Source of the DNA: Candidatus Poseidoniaceae archaeon | GTDB lineage: Archaea; Thermoplasmatota; Poseidoniia; Poseidoniales; Poseidoniaceae | Reading direction: 5' to 3' | NCBI GenBank assembly: GCA_022424925.1 | Contig: JAKMGM010000158.1 | Span: 1-9,621 of the forward strand | DNA: 9,621 bases | Part shown: positions 1 to 7,101 of the stretch, piece after piece | How positions within the stretch are numbered: position 1 is the first letter of the stretch | How the letters are laid out: each line of letters opens with the position of its first letter | Notes under the pieces: model-generated | The model's input: only the letters and a program-made list of their open reading frames with translations | Database searches by the model: none | Told to the model about the DNA's origin: nothing | Translations under genes and position numbers: made by a program

Positions 1-1923
1 GTAGACTCTCGTGGCCAAGTCGGTGATTGGAAAGTTATCAGTGGACAATCTGGCTTCGAACTCAAAAACGGTGCACCGACCGTGGTTACAGAACCGATTC
101 CCGCAGTCAAGTGTGATACGCCAACTCGTGTCTCCATGGTTGGGCATGTCTCAGACCCAGAAACGCCTCTTAGTGATTTGATCATTACCTCATCCGACGA
201 GGCATTTGTTGCTTGGCACTCCGCTGCAATGGAACTTGAAGTGAACTTTGCATGGACTGAACTCAATGGATGCCCACTTGGGGAGCAAGGTATCGAACTC
301 ACAATTGATGACGGTGGAGATTATACTGAAACCGGTGAGTTACCTTACGGAACCATGGTTTTCAGCGTTACAGAGAACGGACAACCTCGCTGGAACGGAT
401 TGCCCACGCAATCCATTACTGAAGGAGGAAGCGGCGTTTTGGCACTCCTCCCCTACTTGTTCGATACTGACGATTCCGGAAACCCAACCGCAGTTGAAGA
501 CCTTTCAATCCAACTCATCAGCAACTCCAATCCAGACATCATTTCGGCTGAACTCATCGGAAACACCCTCGGCTTCGAAACTGTGAACGATGATGCAAAC
601 GGCCAAACCACGCTTACGCTTCGTGCAAGCGATGGCGTGAAATCTACTGACGCTTCGATTATCATCAACATTCAACCAGTGAACGATGCACCTCGACTCG
701 TACCCTTCGATGACATCCAAGACATCACCTTGAAGCGAAACGCACAACTTGTTATTGACCTGTCGAGTCGTGTCGTTGATGTTGATGACCCATCTGATGA
801 GGCATTTGTAACCGTAACATCTTCTGAATCAGGTGCTGCTCGTTACAGTTTCATCGACGGAAGTTTGACACTTGAATTTGAAGAAGTTGCAATGCACACC
901 GTGACAATCCTTCTTCAGGACAAATTTGACTCGCAATCCTACACAATGAATGTCGATGTGTTTGACGCCTATCCGTTCTTGGTTTCCAAGGAAGACAATG
1001 ACATGTCGTACATGTTCGTTTCGCTTGAAGACACATACATCGGTCAAACACCTACGGCAACAATGCTTCTGACCGACAATGCACCAACGTTCACTTTCAT
1101 CTCTGTCACTTGGAACATCTGCAACCAGTTAACCGGAACCTGCGATGGCTTGATGCAATACAACCTCGACACTTCCAAATCCAATGTCGGTTGGAGCGAT
1201 GAACTCTCTATTCCTTCAATCACCACGCCGGGGGCACTCGCACGCGAAGACGGTTCCCAGTACAAGGACTACTACCAACTGATTATTACCGCTGTTGACA
1301 GCAATGGTGATGATTTCAAGATGATGACGGACTTGAAGTGGGACATCACTGAAAGCATGCCAGCACCTGCAGATATGGATGATGCTATGTTCTCCATGTT
1401 CCTTGAAGACCTCGTGGCTGACAAGACAGCGATCGTAGCAGAACTCGATGCGCTTGTTGAAGGCGAAGATTCAACCGCCCTTGAACTCGAATTGGAAGAG
1501 ATTGAACAAGAGCTCGACATTGCATGCAATGACCCTCGTGCAACGTGCGCTGAAGATTCACTTTCTAGTTCGAACGCTGATGCAACTGATGAAGAGTTTA
1601 ACCTACAAATGGTTGCTCTCATCGGAGGAATCATCCTTGCAGGTCTCCTCATCGGCCTGATGTTCACTCGTCGCGGTCGAGATTCCGGTCCAAAAGACAA
1701 CTGGAACGACACGGCTTGGAACCCTCACGCGGTGCCTGCCCACGATACTGCGGCAAACTCGATGTACGGTGGTGCTCAGACCATCTTCCAGCAGCCAGTC
1801 GCAGTCGCTCCTGCTCCGCAACAACTCAGCGGCCCACCACTTCCACCTGGTGGACTCCCTGCTGGTTGGACGCCTGAACAATGGGCATACTACGGACAGA
1901 AATACCTCGATGGTGAACTTTGA
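1..1923 (+). CDS. Large cadherin/Ig-like surface protein, C-terminal part (5' end outside window)
   Basis: The frame is open from the first base, so the gene begins before the window; the GTG at 82 is an internal Val, not a start. Of 640 visible residues, about 135-226 look like a cadherin/Ig-like beta domain ending in the hallmark Val-Asn-Asp-Ala-Pro (227-231), followed by a second beta-rich domain. Two Cys-X6-Cys loops lie in the extracellular part. Residues about 457-533 are acidic, partly helical and Ser-rich, like a membrane-proximal stalk. One hydrophobic helix (about 537-555) is followed by Arg-Arg-Gly-Arg, a stop-transfer signal placing the last 85 residues in the cytoplasm. That tail is Pro/Gln-rich and ends with GWTPEQWAYYGQKYL. 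A role in adhesion, binding or envelope structure is inferred; no enzymatic domain is visible. LonB follows after 60 bases on the same strand. Confidence 0.85.
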   Translation, partial: VDSRGQVGDWKVISGQSGFELKNGAPTVVTEPIPAVKCDTPTRVSMVGHVSDPETPLSDLIITSSDEAFVAWHSAAMELEVNFAWTELNGCPLGEQGIELTIDDGGDYTETGELPYGTMVFSVTENGQPRWNGLPTQSITEGGSGVLALLPYLFDTDDSGNPTAVEDLSIQLISNSNPDIISAELIGNTLGFETVNDDANGQTTLTLRASDGVKSTDASIIINIQPVNDAPRLVPFDDIQDITLKRNAQLVIDLSSRVVDVDDPSDEAFVTVTSSESGAARYSFIDGSLTLEFEEVAMHTVTILLQDKFDSQSYTMNVDVFDAYPFLVSKEDNDMSYMFVSLEDTYIGQTPTATMLLTDNAPTFTFISVTWNICNQLTGTCDGLMQYNLDTSKSNVGWSDELSIPSITTPGALAREDGSQYKDYYQLIITAVDSNGDDFKMMTDLKWDITESMPAPADMDDAMFSMFLEDLVADKTAIVAELDALVEGEDSTALELELEEIEQELDIACNDPRATCAEDSLSSSNADATDEEFNLQMVALIGGIILAGLLIGLMFTRRGRDSGPKDNWNDTAWNPHAVPAHDTAANSMYGGAQTIFQQPVAVAPAPQQLSGPPLPPGGLPAGWTPEQWAYYGQKYLDGEL

Positions 1924-1972
1924 ACTTAACACAAGTTCATACATGGTCGAATGCTAAAGTAACTTAGAGGCA

Positions 1973-1978
1973 GAGGTG
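1973..1978 (+). promoter_or_regulatory. Shine-Dalgarno site of lonB
   Basis: GAGGTG matches the archaeal 16S anti-SD (complement of GGAGGTGA) and ends 5 bases before the ATG at 1984. This supports that start. A TATA-like CTAAAGTA lies at 1954-1961, about 26 bases before the ATG. If it were the promoter the transcript would lack the SD, so the true promoter may lie further upstream or the gene may be read through from the surface-protein gene. Confidence 0.6.
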
Positions 1979-1983
1979 TTACG

Positions 1984-4050
1984 ATGACTGACAACAATGA
2001 ATCATCCGATGCTTTGGCTGCTGTCGATGAGACCATTGATGCCTTAGAGAGCTCAGCAGAAGTTGAAGAAGTAACGATTTGGGCGCCTGAGCCCGGGCCT
2101 GATTCAGATGACATTCTCGGCCAGAGTGTCGATGATTGGATTGCCTCAGTTGATTTTGTGTCGACAGATGATGTTCCAATTCCCGACCGCTTGGTTGACC
2201 AAGTCATCGGTCAGGAGGCAGGTTCGGTGGTTATTCGTAAAGCTGCCGAGCAACGTCGCCACATGCTGATGATTGGAGACCCGGGAACCGGTAAATCGAT
2301 GCTTGCTCGTTCCATGACGGATCTTCTCCCGAAGGATGCACTTGAGGACATGCTTGTCTATCCAAACGAGGACGACGAAAACGAGCCTAGAGTTCGCTCT
2401 GTCCCTGCAGGTCGAGGCGACCGTATTGTCAAACTGCAAAAGGAATCGATGCGGACACAGCGCGAACGGACCCAGAAGATGCTTCTCATAGCGTTTGGTG
2501 CCGTTGGTTTTCTTCTCGTGATTGCAACCATCCAAAGCGGAGATATCCTGACGCTTTTGTTTGGTGGGTTTTTACTGATGTTCGGCTACATGTTCATTCG
2601 CGGACGACTCGGTTCCAGCGACGAAAGTCGAATTCCAAAAGTCCTGGTCAAGCATGACAGCAAAGCCATGCCACCGTTTGTCGATGCAACTGCAACGTTG
2701 TCTGGCTCTCTACTTGGCGACGTTCGTCACGACCCGTTCCAGTCAGGTGGAATGGAAACTCCTGCCCACGACCGTGTAGAACCTGGCGCTATTCATCGAG
2801 CACACAAAGGTGTACTCTACATCGACGAGGTTAACCTTCTGCGACTTGAAGAGCAACAAGCATTGCTTACGGCCATGCAAGAGCGTGCATTCCCAATTTC
2901 GGGACGCTCTGAGCGCTCTTCGGGTGCTCTAACCAAGACCGAGCCAGTCCCTTGCGACTTTATTCTCATTGCTGCAGGAAACCTCGACGCGATTCAAGGC
3001 ATGCATCCAGCGTTGCGCAGCCGTATTCGAGGATATGGCTATGAAGTCTATGTCAACTCAGAAATGCCGGATACCGCTCGAAATCGACGCCGACTTATTC
3101 GCTTCATTGCTCAAGAAGTTCGTCGAGACATGGGCACATCACGTGAGATTCCACACTTCGAAAAATCTGCAGTTGCGATTATTCTACGAGAGGCACAACG
3201 ACGTGCAGGCCGACGGGGGAAACTCTCTCTCCGACTGCGTGAGTTGGGAGGCTTGGTTCGTATTGCTGGCGATCTGGCCATGGAGGAAGGTGCTCCCCTC
3301 ACAACCGCCGCTCATGTGCTCGGTGCGCGAAACATTGCGAAACCGCTCGAGCAGCAAGTTGCTGACCGAATGATTGAGCGTCGTTTGGATTACGCAATGA
3401 TTGTCAACTCTGGTGAACGCGTCGGACGTGTGAACGGACTTGCCGTTCTCGGTGCGAACTCCGGACTCTCTGACTTCAGCGGCATCATGTTGCCAGTCGA
3501 AGCGCTCGTTACGCCCTCGTTTGGTGGCGGTGGTAAGATTCACGCTACCGGTGGTCTTTCTGACTTAGCGAAAGAGAGCGTCACGAATGTAAGTGCAGTC
3601 ATCAAGAAGCTGACAGGCAAGGATATTTCGGACTATGACATCCACATACAATTCGTCGACACGCACGGTGTTGACGGAGACTCTGCTTCCATCACTATCG
3701 CTACTGCAATCATCTCCGCATTGGAAAACATACCGATTCGCCAGGATTTAGCAATGACGGGTTCACTCTCCGTACGAGGCGAGGTTCTACCGATTGGTGG
3801 CGTAACTGCTAAGATTGAGGCAGCAGCACGATCTGGTATCAAGACCATCGTCGTTCCTCGAGCCAACATGCAAGATGTATTGTTGGACGAAAAGTTCGAA
3901 AAAATGGTTGAGGTTGTCCCAGTCGATACCCTCGATGAAGTCATGCAGTACGCCTTGATTATGCACGAACAGAAAGAGAGTTTGGTCGAACGTCTAGGTG
4001 CAGTCATCGACCGCCTTACTCCGGCTGCGAGTTCGTTGTCGCCGGTTTAA
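1984..4050 (+). CDS. lonB: Archaeal membrane-anchored ATP-dependent protease LonB
   Basis: This 688-residue protein is a complete archaeal LonB, a hexameric AAA+ serine protease at the inner face of the membrane that degrades misfolded and regulatory proteins. Walker A GDPGTGKS is at residues 98-105. Two membrane helices (about 166-182 and 188-205) are inserted between Walker A and Walker B, the diagnostic LonB arrangement. Walker B ends in Asp281-Glu282, sensor 1 Asn is 333, and the ALRSRIRGYG segment follows with the expected Arg residues. In the C-terminal protease domain the catalytic Ser567 lies in GDSAS and Lys610 in VTAKIEAA. Their 43-residue separation equals that of the E. coli Lon dyad (Ser679/Lys722). 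The ATG is supported by an SD site. An acidic extension of about 60 residues precedes the usual family start near VPIPDRLVDQVIGQ. All key residues are present, so it should be active. Confidence 0.97.
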   Translation: MTDNNESSDALAAVDETIDALESSAEVEEVTIWAPEPGPDSDDILGQSVDDWIASVDFVSTDDVPIPDRLVDQVIGQEAGSVVIRKAAEQRRHMLMIGDPGTGKSMLARSMTDLLPKDALEDMLVYPNEDDENEPRVRSVPAGRGDRIVKLQKESMRTQRERTQKMLLIAFGAVGFLLVIATIQSGDILTLLFGGFLLMFGYMFIRGRLGSSDESRIPKVLVKHDSKAMPPFVDATATLSGSLLGDVRHDPFQSGGMETPAHDRVEPGAIHRAHKGVLYIDEVNLLRLEEQQALLTAMQERAFPISGRSERSSGALTKTEPVPCDFILIAAGNLDAIQGMHPALRSRIRGYGYEVYVNSEMPDTARNRRRLIRFIAQEVRRDMGTSREIPHFEKSAVAIILREAQRRAGRRGKLSLRLRELGGLVRIAGDLAMEEGAPLTTAAHVLGARNIAKPLEQQVADRMIERRLDYAMIVNSGERVGRVNGLAVLGANSGLSDFSGIMLPVEALVTPSFGGGGKIHATGGLSDLAKESVTNVSAVIKKLTGKDISDYDIHIQFVDTHGVDGDSASITIATAIISALENIPIRQDLAMTGSLSVRGEVLPIGGVTAKIEAAARSGIKTIVVPRANMQDVLLDEKFEKMVEVVPVDTLDEVMQYALIMHEQKESLVERLGAVIDRLTPAASSLSPV

Positions 4051-4088
4051 TCAGAATCGTCGGTTCGTGTCCTACATCTTGGCGAGAG

Positions 4089-4096
4089 TATCTAAA
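4089..4096 (+). promoter_or_regulatory. TATA-like element upstream of the MFS gene
   Basis: TATCTAAA lies in the 97-base gap between lonB and the GTG at 4148, centred about 25.5 bases before the ATG at 4118. Archaeal TATA boxes usually sit 25-27 bases before the transcription start, so the transcript would begin near 4118. That gives either a leaderless ATG or a leader of about 30 bases before the GTG at 4148. The match to the TTTAWATA-type consensus is only moderate. Confidence 0.4.
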
Positions 4097-4135
4097 CGAA
4101 AGCAGGCAGGCACCGGTATGTCTGAGTCATTAACG

Positions 4136-4144
4136 GGAGGTGAT
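4136..4144 (+). promoter_or_regulatory. Strong Shine-Dalgarno site deciding the MFS start
   Basis: GGAGGTGAT is a nine-base perfect complement to the archaeal 16S 3' end. Its GGAGG core ends 7 bases before an in-frame GTG at 4148. No comparable signal precedes the ATG at 4118, so it favours the GTG start. Confidence 0.65.
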
Positions 4145-4147
4145 GTT

Positions 4148-5482
4148 GTGCGTGATGCGAGCAAAGGAGCCTTATTTGTCTTGTTTCTTGTCACCATGAT
4201 TGACATGATTGGGTTCGGAATTGTTATTCCGTTTCTCACTTATCTTGTCGAGGACTTGACACCTGCTGGACAAACTGCAAACATCGGTCTTTGGGTTGGG
4301 CTGTTGATGACGTCATATTCTGCGGCTCAATTTTTGTTTTCTCCATTTTGGGGTTCGATTTCAGACCGTATCGGTCGACGACCTGTACTCATGGTTGGCC
4401 TGGTGGGTAACACTGTATTTTTCACGATGTTCGGGCTTGCTAACACCCTTGTTATCGCCTTCATCGCTCGCTTTTTAGCAGGTGTCTTCAATGGAAATAT
4501 TGCCGTAGCACGGGCATATATCGGCGATGTAAGTACCCCGCAACAACTTGCAACACGCATGGGTATCATCGGTGCTGCATTCGGTTTGGGATTTACTTTT
4601 GGACCATTCATTGGTGGCGAACTTTCAGACCCCGCCTCAAGGTGGGAATGGTTTGTAGGCACCATTTTCGAAACTCATCCCTATTTGCTACCGTGCTTGG
4701 TCGCCAGCATTCTTTCCATCTTTTCGCTCATCATCGCGTTCCGTTCCTTGCCTGAGTCTCTGCCTCTCGAGTCTCGTACGCAAAAAGAGTCCATCCCATG
4801 GCTAACCAACATGGCGCACATCATGAAAAACTCGGTTTCGATGCTGAAAGCTCCAAGTGTCTCACTCGTAATTTGGGTCTCAATGCTGTTCACTTTTGGT
4901 TTTACCATTATGCACGCAGTGTTTATTCTCTATACGGAAATGAGTCCTGAAAACGGCGGTTTGGCATTTTCTGAAGCCGACAACGGCCGTGTCTTTGCCA
5001 TGATTGGTATCACCGGTATTCTCACGCAAGGTGTTCTTATCGGTCCGTTAACACGCAGGTTGGGTTCGAGAACCTTAATCCCAATCGCAAGCTTACTGAC
5101 AGGAATTGGTCTTTTTTTGATTCCGTATACACAGGCAGAGAATGCTTGGCTGCATGTCCTGGTCGTATCCGTCATCATCGCTTTAGGTAACGGCATATTC
5201 CAGCCTTCTTCCTCATCGTTTTTGACACGGGTTGCCAAGGCAAATGGATACGAACTTGGCGTGGTAATGGGTGCTCAGGAATCTCTGGGGGCCTTCGCAC
5301 GAATCCTCGGCCCACTCACCGGTGGGTTGGTTTGGACTCTTACCGCAAGTCGTGAATGGCCACTTGATTATCACACAGTCTTCCATTTGTGTGGCCTAAT
5401 GATGCTTTGTGCAGCCCTACTCTCGTTCAAATTACCGTATCTGGATTTGAATGAGGCGCCTGGAGCGAAAGAGGAGTCGTGA
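4148..5482 (+). CDS. MFS transporter, TetA/DHA1-like drug or metabolite exporter
   Basis: From the GTG at 4148 the product is 444 residues with 12 predicted membrane helices, the standard major facilitator length. Helix 1 carries the DMIGFGIVIPFL signature seen in the TetA-like DHA1 group. The loop after helix 2 has motif A, GSISDRIGRRPVL, with Asp73 and Arg74 in the positions expected for the conformational switch. Helix 5 has a Gly-rich motif C-like stretch ending GPFIGG, typical of proton-coupled antiporters. The likely role is proton-driven export of a small molecule across the cytoplasmic membrane; the substrate cannot be read from sequence and antibiotic resistance should not be assumed. 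An ATG at 4118 would add ten residues. The open frame reaches back to 3998 inside lonB, but that extension is not credible. The gene converges with UPF0147, 24 bases apart. Confidence 0.88.
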   Translation: MRDASKGALFVLFLVTMIDMIGFGIVIPFLTYLVEDLTPAGQTANIGLWVGLLMTSYSAAQFLFSPFWGSISDRIGRRPVLMVGLVGNTVFFTMFGLANTLVIAFIARFLAGVFNGNIAVARAYIGDVSTPQQLATRMGIIGAAFGLGFTFGPFIGGELSDPASRWEWFVGTIFETHPYLLPCLVASILSIFSLIIAFRSLPESLPLESRTQKESIPWLTNMAHIMKNSVSMLKAPSVSLVIWVSMLFTFGFTIMHAVFILYTEMSPENGGLAFSEADNGRVFAMIGITGILTQGVLIGPLTRRLGSRTLIPIASLLTGIGLFLIPYTQAENAWLHVLVVSVIIALGNGIFQPSSSSFLTRVAKANGYELGVVMGAQESLGAFARILGPLTGGLVWTLTASREWPLDYHTVFHLCGLMMLCAALLSFKLPYLDLNEAPGAKEES

Positions 5483-5506
5483 GGCTCTCGTTAGTGCAAC
5501 CACATA

Positions 5507-5779
5507 TCAGAGCACTTCAGTGAGTATTTTCTCAAGTTCAGTATTGATCATTAAGATGAGTGTTCCAAATTCCGGAGGAATGTTTGGGTCTTCGTACAGT
5601 TCCTCTAACTTTGATTGCGCCATTGCGATACGAACATCCAATTTTTTGCCCTTGTTCAAGAGCCATTGTTCACAGGCTTCTTTTGCTTGACGGCGGATGT
5701 TACGAGGAACTTTGGGGTCATCGATTTGGTTGATGACGGTGGCAACTTGTTGGAGTCGTGTTTCAATATCCATCATCAT
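5507..5779 (-). CDS. UPF0147 family archaeal protein
   Basis: The product (90 residues from the first of three consecutive Met codons) matches the small, archaea-restricted UPF0147 family. I recognise the core VPRNIRRQAKEA near residues 24-35 and the later EDPNIPPEFGTLI segment, in the expected order and with typical family length. It is predicted all-helical, soluble and cytoplasmic; its biochemical role is not established. The start is uncertain. ATG codons at 5779, 5776 and 5773 are adjacent, with a weak GGGGA just upstream. The frame stays open upstream, and in-frame ATGs at 5827 or 5836 would add 16-19 residues; the family's conserved region does not need these. It is divergent from the prepilin peptidase gene. 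Confidence 0.85.
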   Translation of the reverse strand: MMMDIETRLQQVATVINQIDDPKVPRNIRRQAKEACEQWLLNKGKKLDVRIAMAQSKLEELYEDPNIPPEFGTLILMINTELEKILTEVL

Positions 5780-5815
5780 TCCCCATTGGTTGTATAGGGT
5801 CGTGTAAGAGGCCGT

Positions 5816-5823
5816 CTTTAAGT
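5816..5823 (+). promoter_or_regulatory. TATA-like element before the prepilin peptidase gene
   Basis: CTTTAAGT is centred about 26 bases before the ATG at 5846, the spacing expected if transcription starts at the start codon and the mRNA is leaderless. No Shine-Dalgarno match precedes that ATG, which agrees. On the minus strand the same site (ACTTAAAG) lies 37-44 bases before the UPF0147 ATG at 5779 and might serve both genes. The match to consensus is weak. Confidence 0.35.
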
Positions 5824-5845
5824 CCATTGCCAGCATCCGAAGGGC

Positions 5846-6847
5846 ATGAGCCCCTCTGAAACAGATATTCTGGGGTGGGCTCGAATCGCCACGCTTGTCC
5901 TTGGAATGGGGTGGGCTGCATGGATGGATCATAAAGAGCGACGAGTGAAAAACGAGCATTGGCTGGTATGGATTAAGCCAGCGCTGTTTCTTTGGGTTCT
6001 GGACTTGATGGTTCAAGGTGCAGATTGGACAATCTACCTCACTGCATCAGCATCAGTTGCATATGCGAGTGGCGCTGTCATTGGAAGACCAACCTTCTCG
6101 GATATTCGTGCTGGTTCCCGAATGGACCAAACGGTCACACTTTGGTATCTGGTGAGTGCAATTGGCTTGGTATGTGGAGCACTAACGTACCAATCGATAC
6201 ACCCCGTAGATGTTCTGCTCGGCAATGAGCAAGGCCTCGGGGCCTTGTGGTGGAGCACACTCGCTGTTTTGCCAATCATTTTGCTTATAGATTTGGCATG
6301 GCGCGTTCGAATGATTCACGGCGGTGCTGATGCCAAGGCATTGATGTGGGTTGCTCTTCTTGTACCGAACTGGGCTACGATGCCCCTCTCTTTTTCAGAT
6401 TCAACATCAGAGGCCTTGTTTGCTCTCCCTCCTGCGTTTGCCTTGTTGATGTGGGGTGGGCTGACATTCCTCATTATACCGTTCATACTGCTTGCATCAA
6501 ACCTTCTGCGTGGCAACATCCGTAGTTTGAGCGACCTCTTTTTGGCTTGGCACGCATTGGTGATGCCGCTGGAACAGGTTCGTCACCGCCATGTTTGGTT
6601 GCTCACTACATCAATTGAGAAACCAGACGGAACGATTGGCATCCATCATCGAAAGCGTGCTCCAAGGCGTTCTCCGACAGATGAAGAACTCGAGGCTTCT
6701 CTGCTCGAGTTGAAACATCTTGGTGTTGAGGAAGTATGGGTCAGCCAAAAACTTCCTCTACTGGTATTTTTATTCCCAGCAATAGCACCATTGGTTCTTG
6801 TTGGAGACCCAATGGCACTGATCATGCCGTTGTTTGGACTTGAGTGA
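5846..6847 (+). CDS. Archaeal A24 prepilin/prearchaellin peptidase
   Basis: This 333-residue polytopic membrane protein belongs to the A24 aspartic peptidases (PibD/FlaK/EppA type), which cleave class III signal peptides of archaellins, pilins and pilin-like surface proteins at the membrane. The first catalytic Asp is Asp28 in AAWMDHKERRVKNEHW, where D-x(2)-x-R-R-V-x-N is the family motif. The second is Asp162 in HGGADAKAL, the archaeal form of GxGD. Several hydrophobic helices surround these sites. The C-terminal segment VWVSQKLPLLVFLFPA near residues 297-312 resembles the terminal membrane region of longer archaeal members. A charged cytosolic loop (about 255-290) separates it from the catalytic part. 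No archaellum or pilus genes are adjacent, so its substrates are encoded elsewhere. The gene appears leaderless and converges with eL40, leaving 19 bases between stops. Confidence 0.9.
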   Translation: MSPSETDILGWARIATLVLGMGWAAWMDHKERRVKNEHWLVWIKPALFLWVLDLMVQGADWTIYLTASASVAYASGAVIGRPTFSDIRAGSRMDQTVTLWYLVSAIGLVCGALTYQSIHPVDVLLGNEQGLGALWWSTLAVLPIILLIDLAWRVRMIHGGADAKALMWVALLVPNWATMPLSFSDSTSEALFALPPAFALLMWGGLTFLIIPFILLASNLLRGNIRSLSDLFLAWHALVMPLEQVRHRHVWLLTTSIEKPDGTIGIHHRKRAPRRSPTDEELEASLLELKHLGVEEVWVSQKLPLLVFLFPAIAPLVLVGDPMALIMPLFGLE

Positions 6848-6866
6848 GCACACAAGCACGTGCGAA

Positions 6867-7016
6867 TCATGCACCCTTGCGCTCAATGTTCTTTGGACGA
6901 AGTCCCTTGTAACCACACTTTCGACAGCGGGCAGCACGAACTGCATTGCGAGCGTTGCAGCGCATGCAAATTTTACGGTGAAGCAAGCGGGCTTCTGCTT
7001 CGGGGAATCGTGCCAT
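6867..7016 (-). CDS. rpl40e: Large-subunit ribosomal protein eL40 (L40e)
   Basis: A 49-residue reading frame on the minus strand begins MARFPEAEARLLHRKICMRC and continues through NARNAVRAARCRKCGYKGLR to a basic end. This is the archaeal eL40 protein at its normal length of about 50 residues. It has the four zinc-ribbon cysteines Cys17, Cys20, Cys31 and Cys34 in two CxxC pairs. It binds 23S rRNA in the large subunit near the factor-binding side. In eukaryotes the protein is made as a ubiquitin fusion; here it stands alone as in other archaea. No strong Shine-Dalgarno precedes the ATG, while a TATA box lies about 25.5 bases upstream, so the mRNA is probably leaderless. It is divergent from the MBL-fold gene and convergent with the prepilin peptidase gene. 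Confidence 0.96.
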   Translation of the reverse strand: MARFPEAEARLLHRKICMRCNARNAVRAARCRKCGYKGLRPKNIERKGA

Positions 7017-7037
7017 GGCTTTGCGACTCACTTCCCC

Positions 7038-7045
7038 TATTTAAT
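7038..7045 (-). promoter_or_regulatory. TATA box of the eL40 gene
   Basis: On the minus strand the site reads ATTAAATA, a good archaeal TATA box, centred about 25.5 bases before the eL40 ATG. That puts the transcription start at or beside the A of ATG. The plus-strand reading TATTTAAT could also promote the divergent MBL-fold gene with a leader of about 35 bases. It is the best TATA match in the window. Confidence 0.6.
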
Positions 7046-7101
7046 CGCAACCACTTCTCAAATCCGAGTAACTTTCAACAGTATCTCTTTGTGTCAAAGG
7101 T

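Noticed and set aside
1272..1712. 146-codon antisense frame within the surface-protein gene
   Set aside because: Ser/Arg-rich composition typical of the complement of Glu/Asp/Ala-rich coding sequence; no start signal and no recognisable domain.
3998..4147. Long N-terminal extension of the MFS frame overlapping the end of lonB
   Set aside because: The extra sequence is Arg-rich, overlaps lonB in another frame and has no start signal; the strong SD before GTG 4148 gives a normal MFS N-terminus.
5112..5118. Seven-T run that could be an archaeal terminator
   Set aside because: It lies inside the MFS coding sequence within a predicted membrane helix (Phe/Leu codons), far from any gene end.
5780..6016. 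Upstream continuation of the UPF0147 frame to a start at 6016
   Set aside because: It runs antisense through the prepilin peptidase gene, has Pro/Cys-rich non-protein-like composition, and the family is only about 90 residues long.
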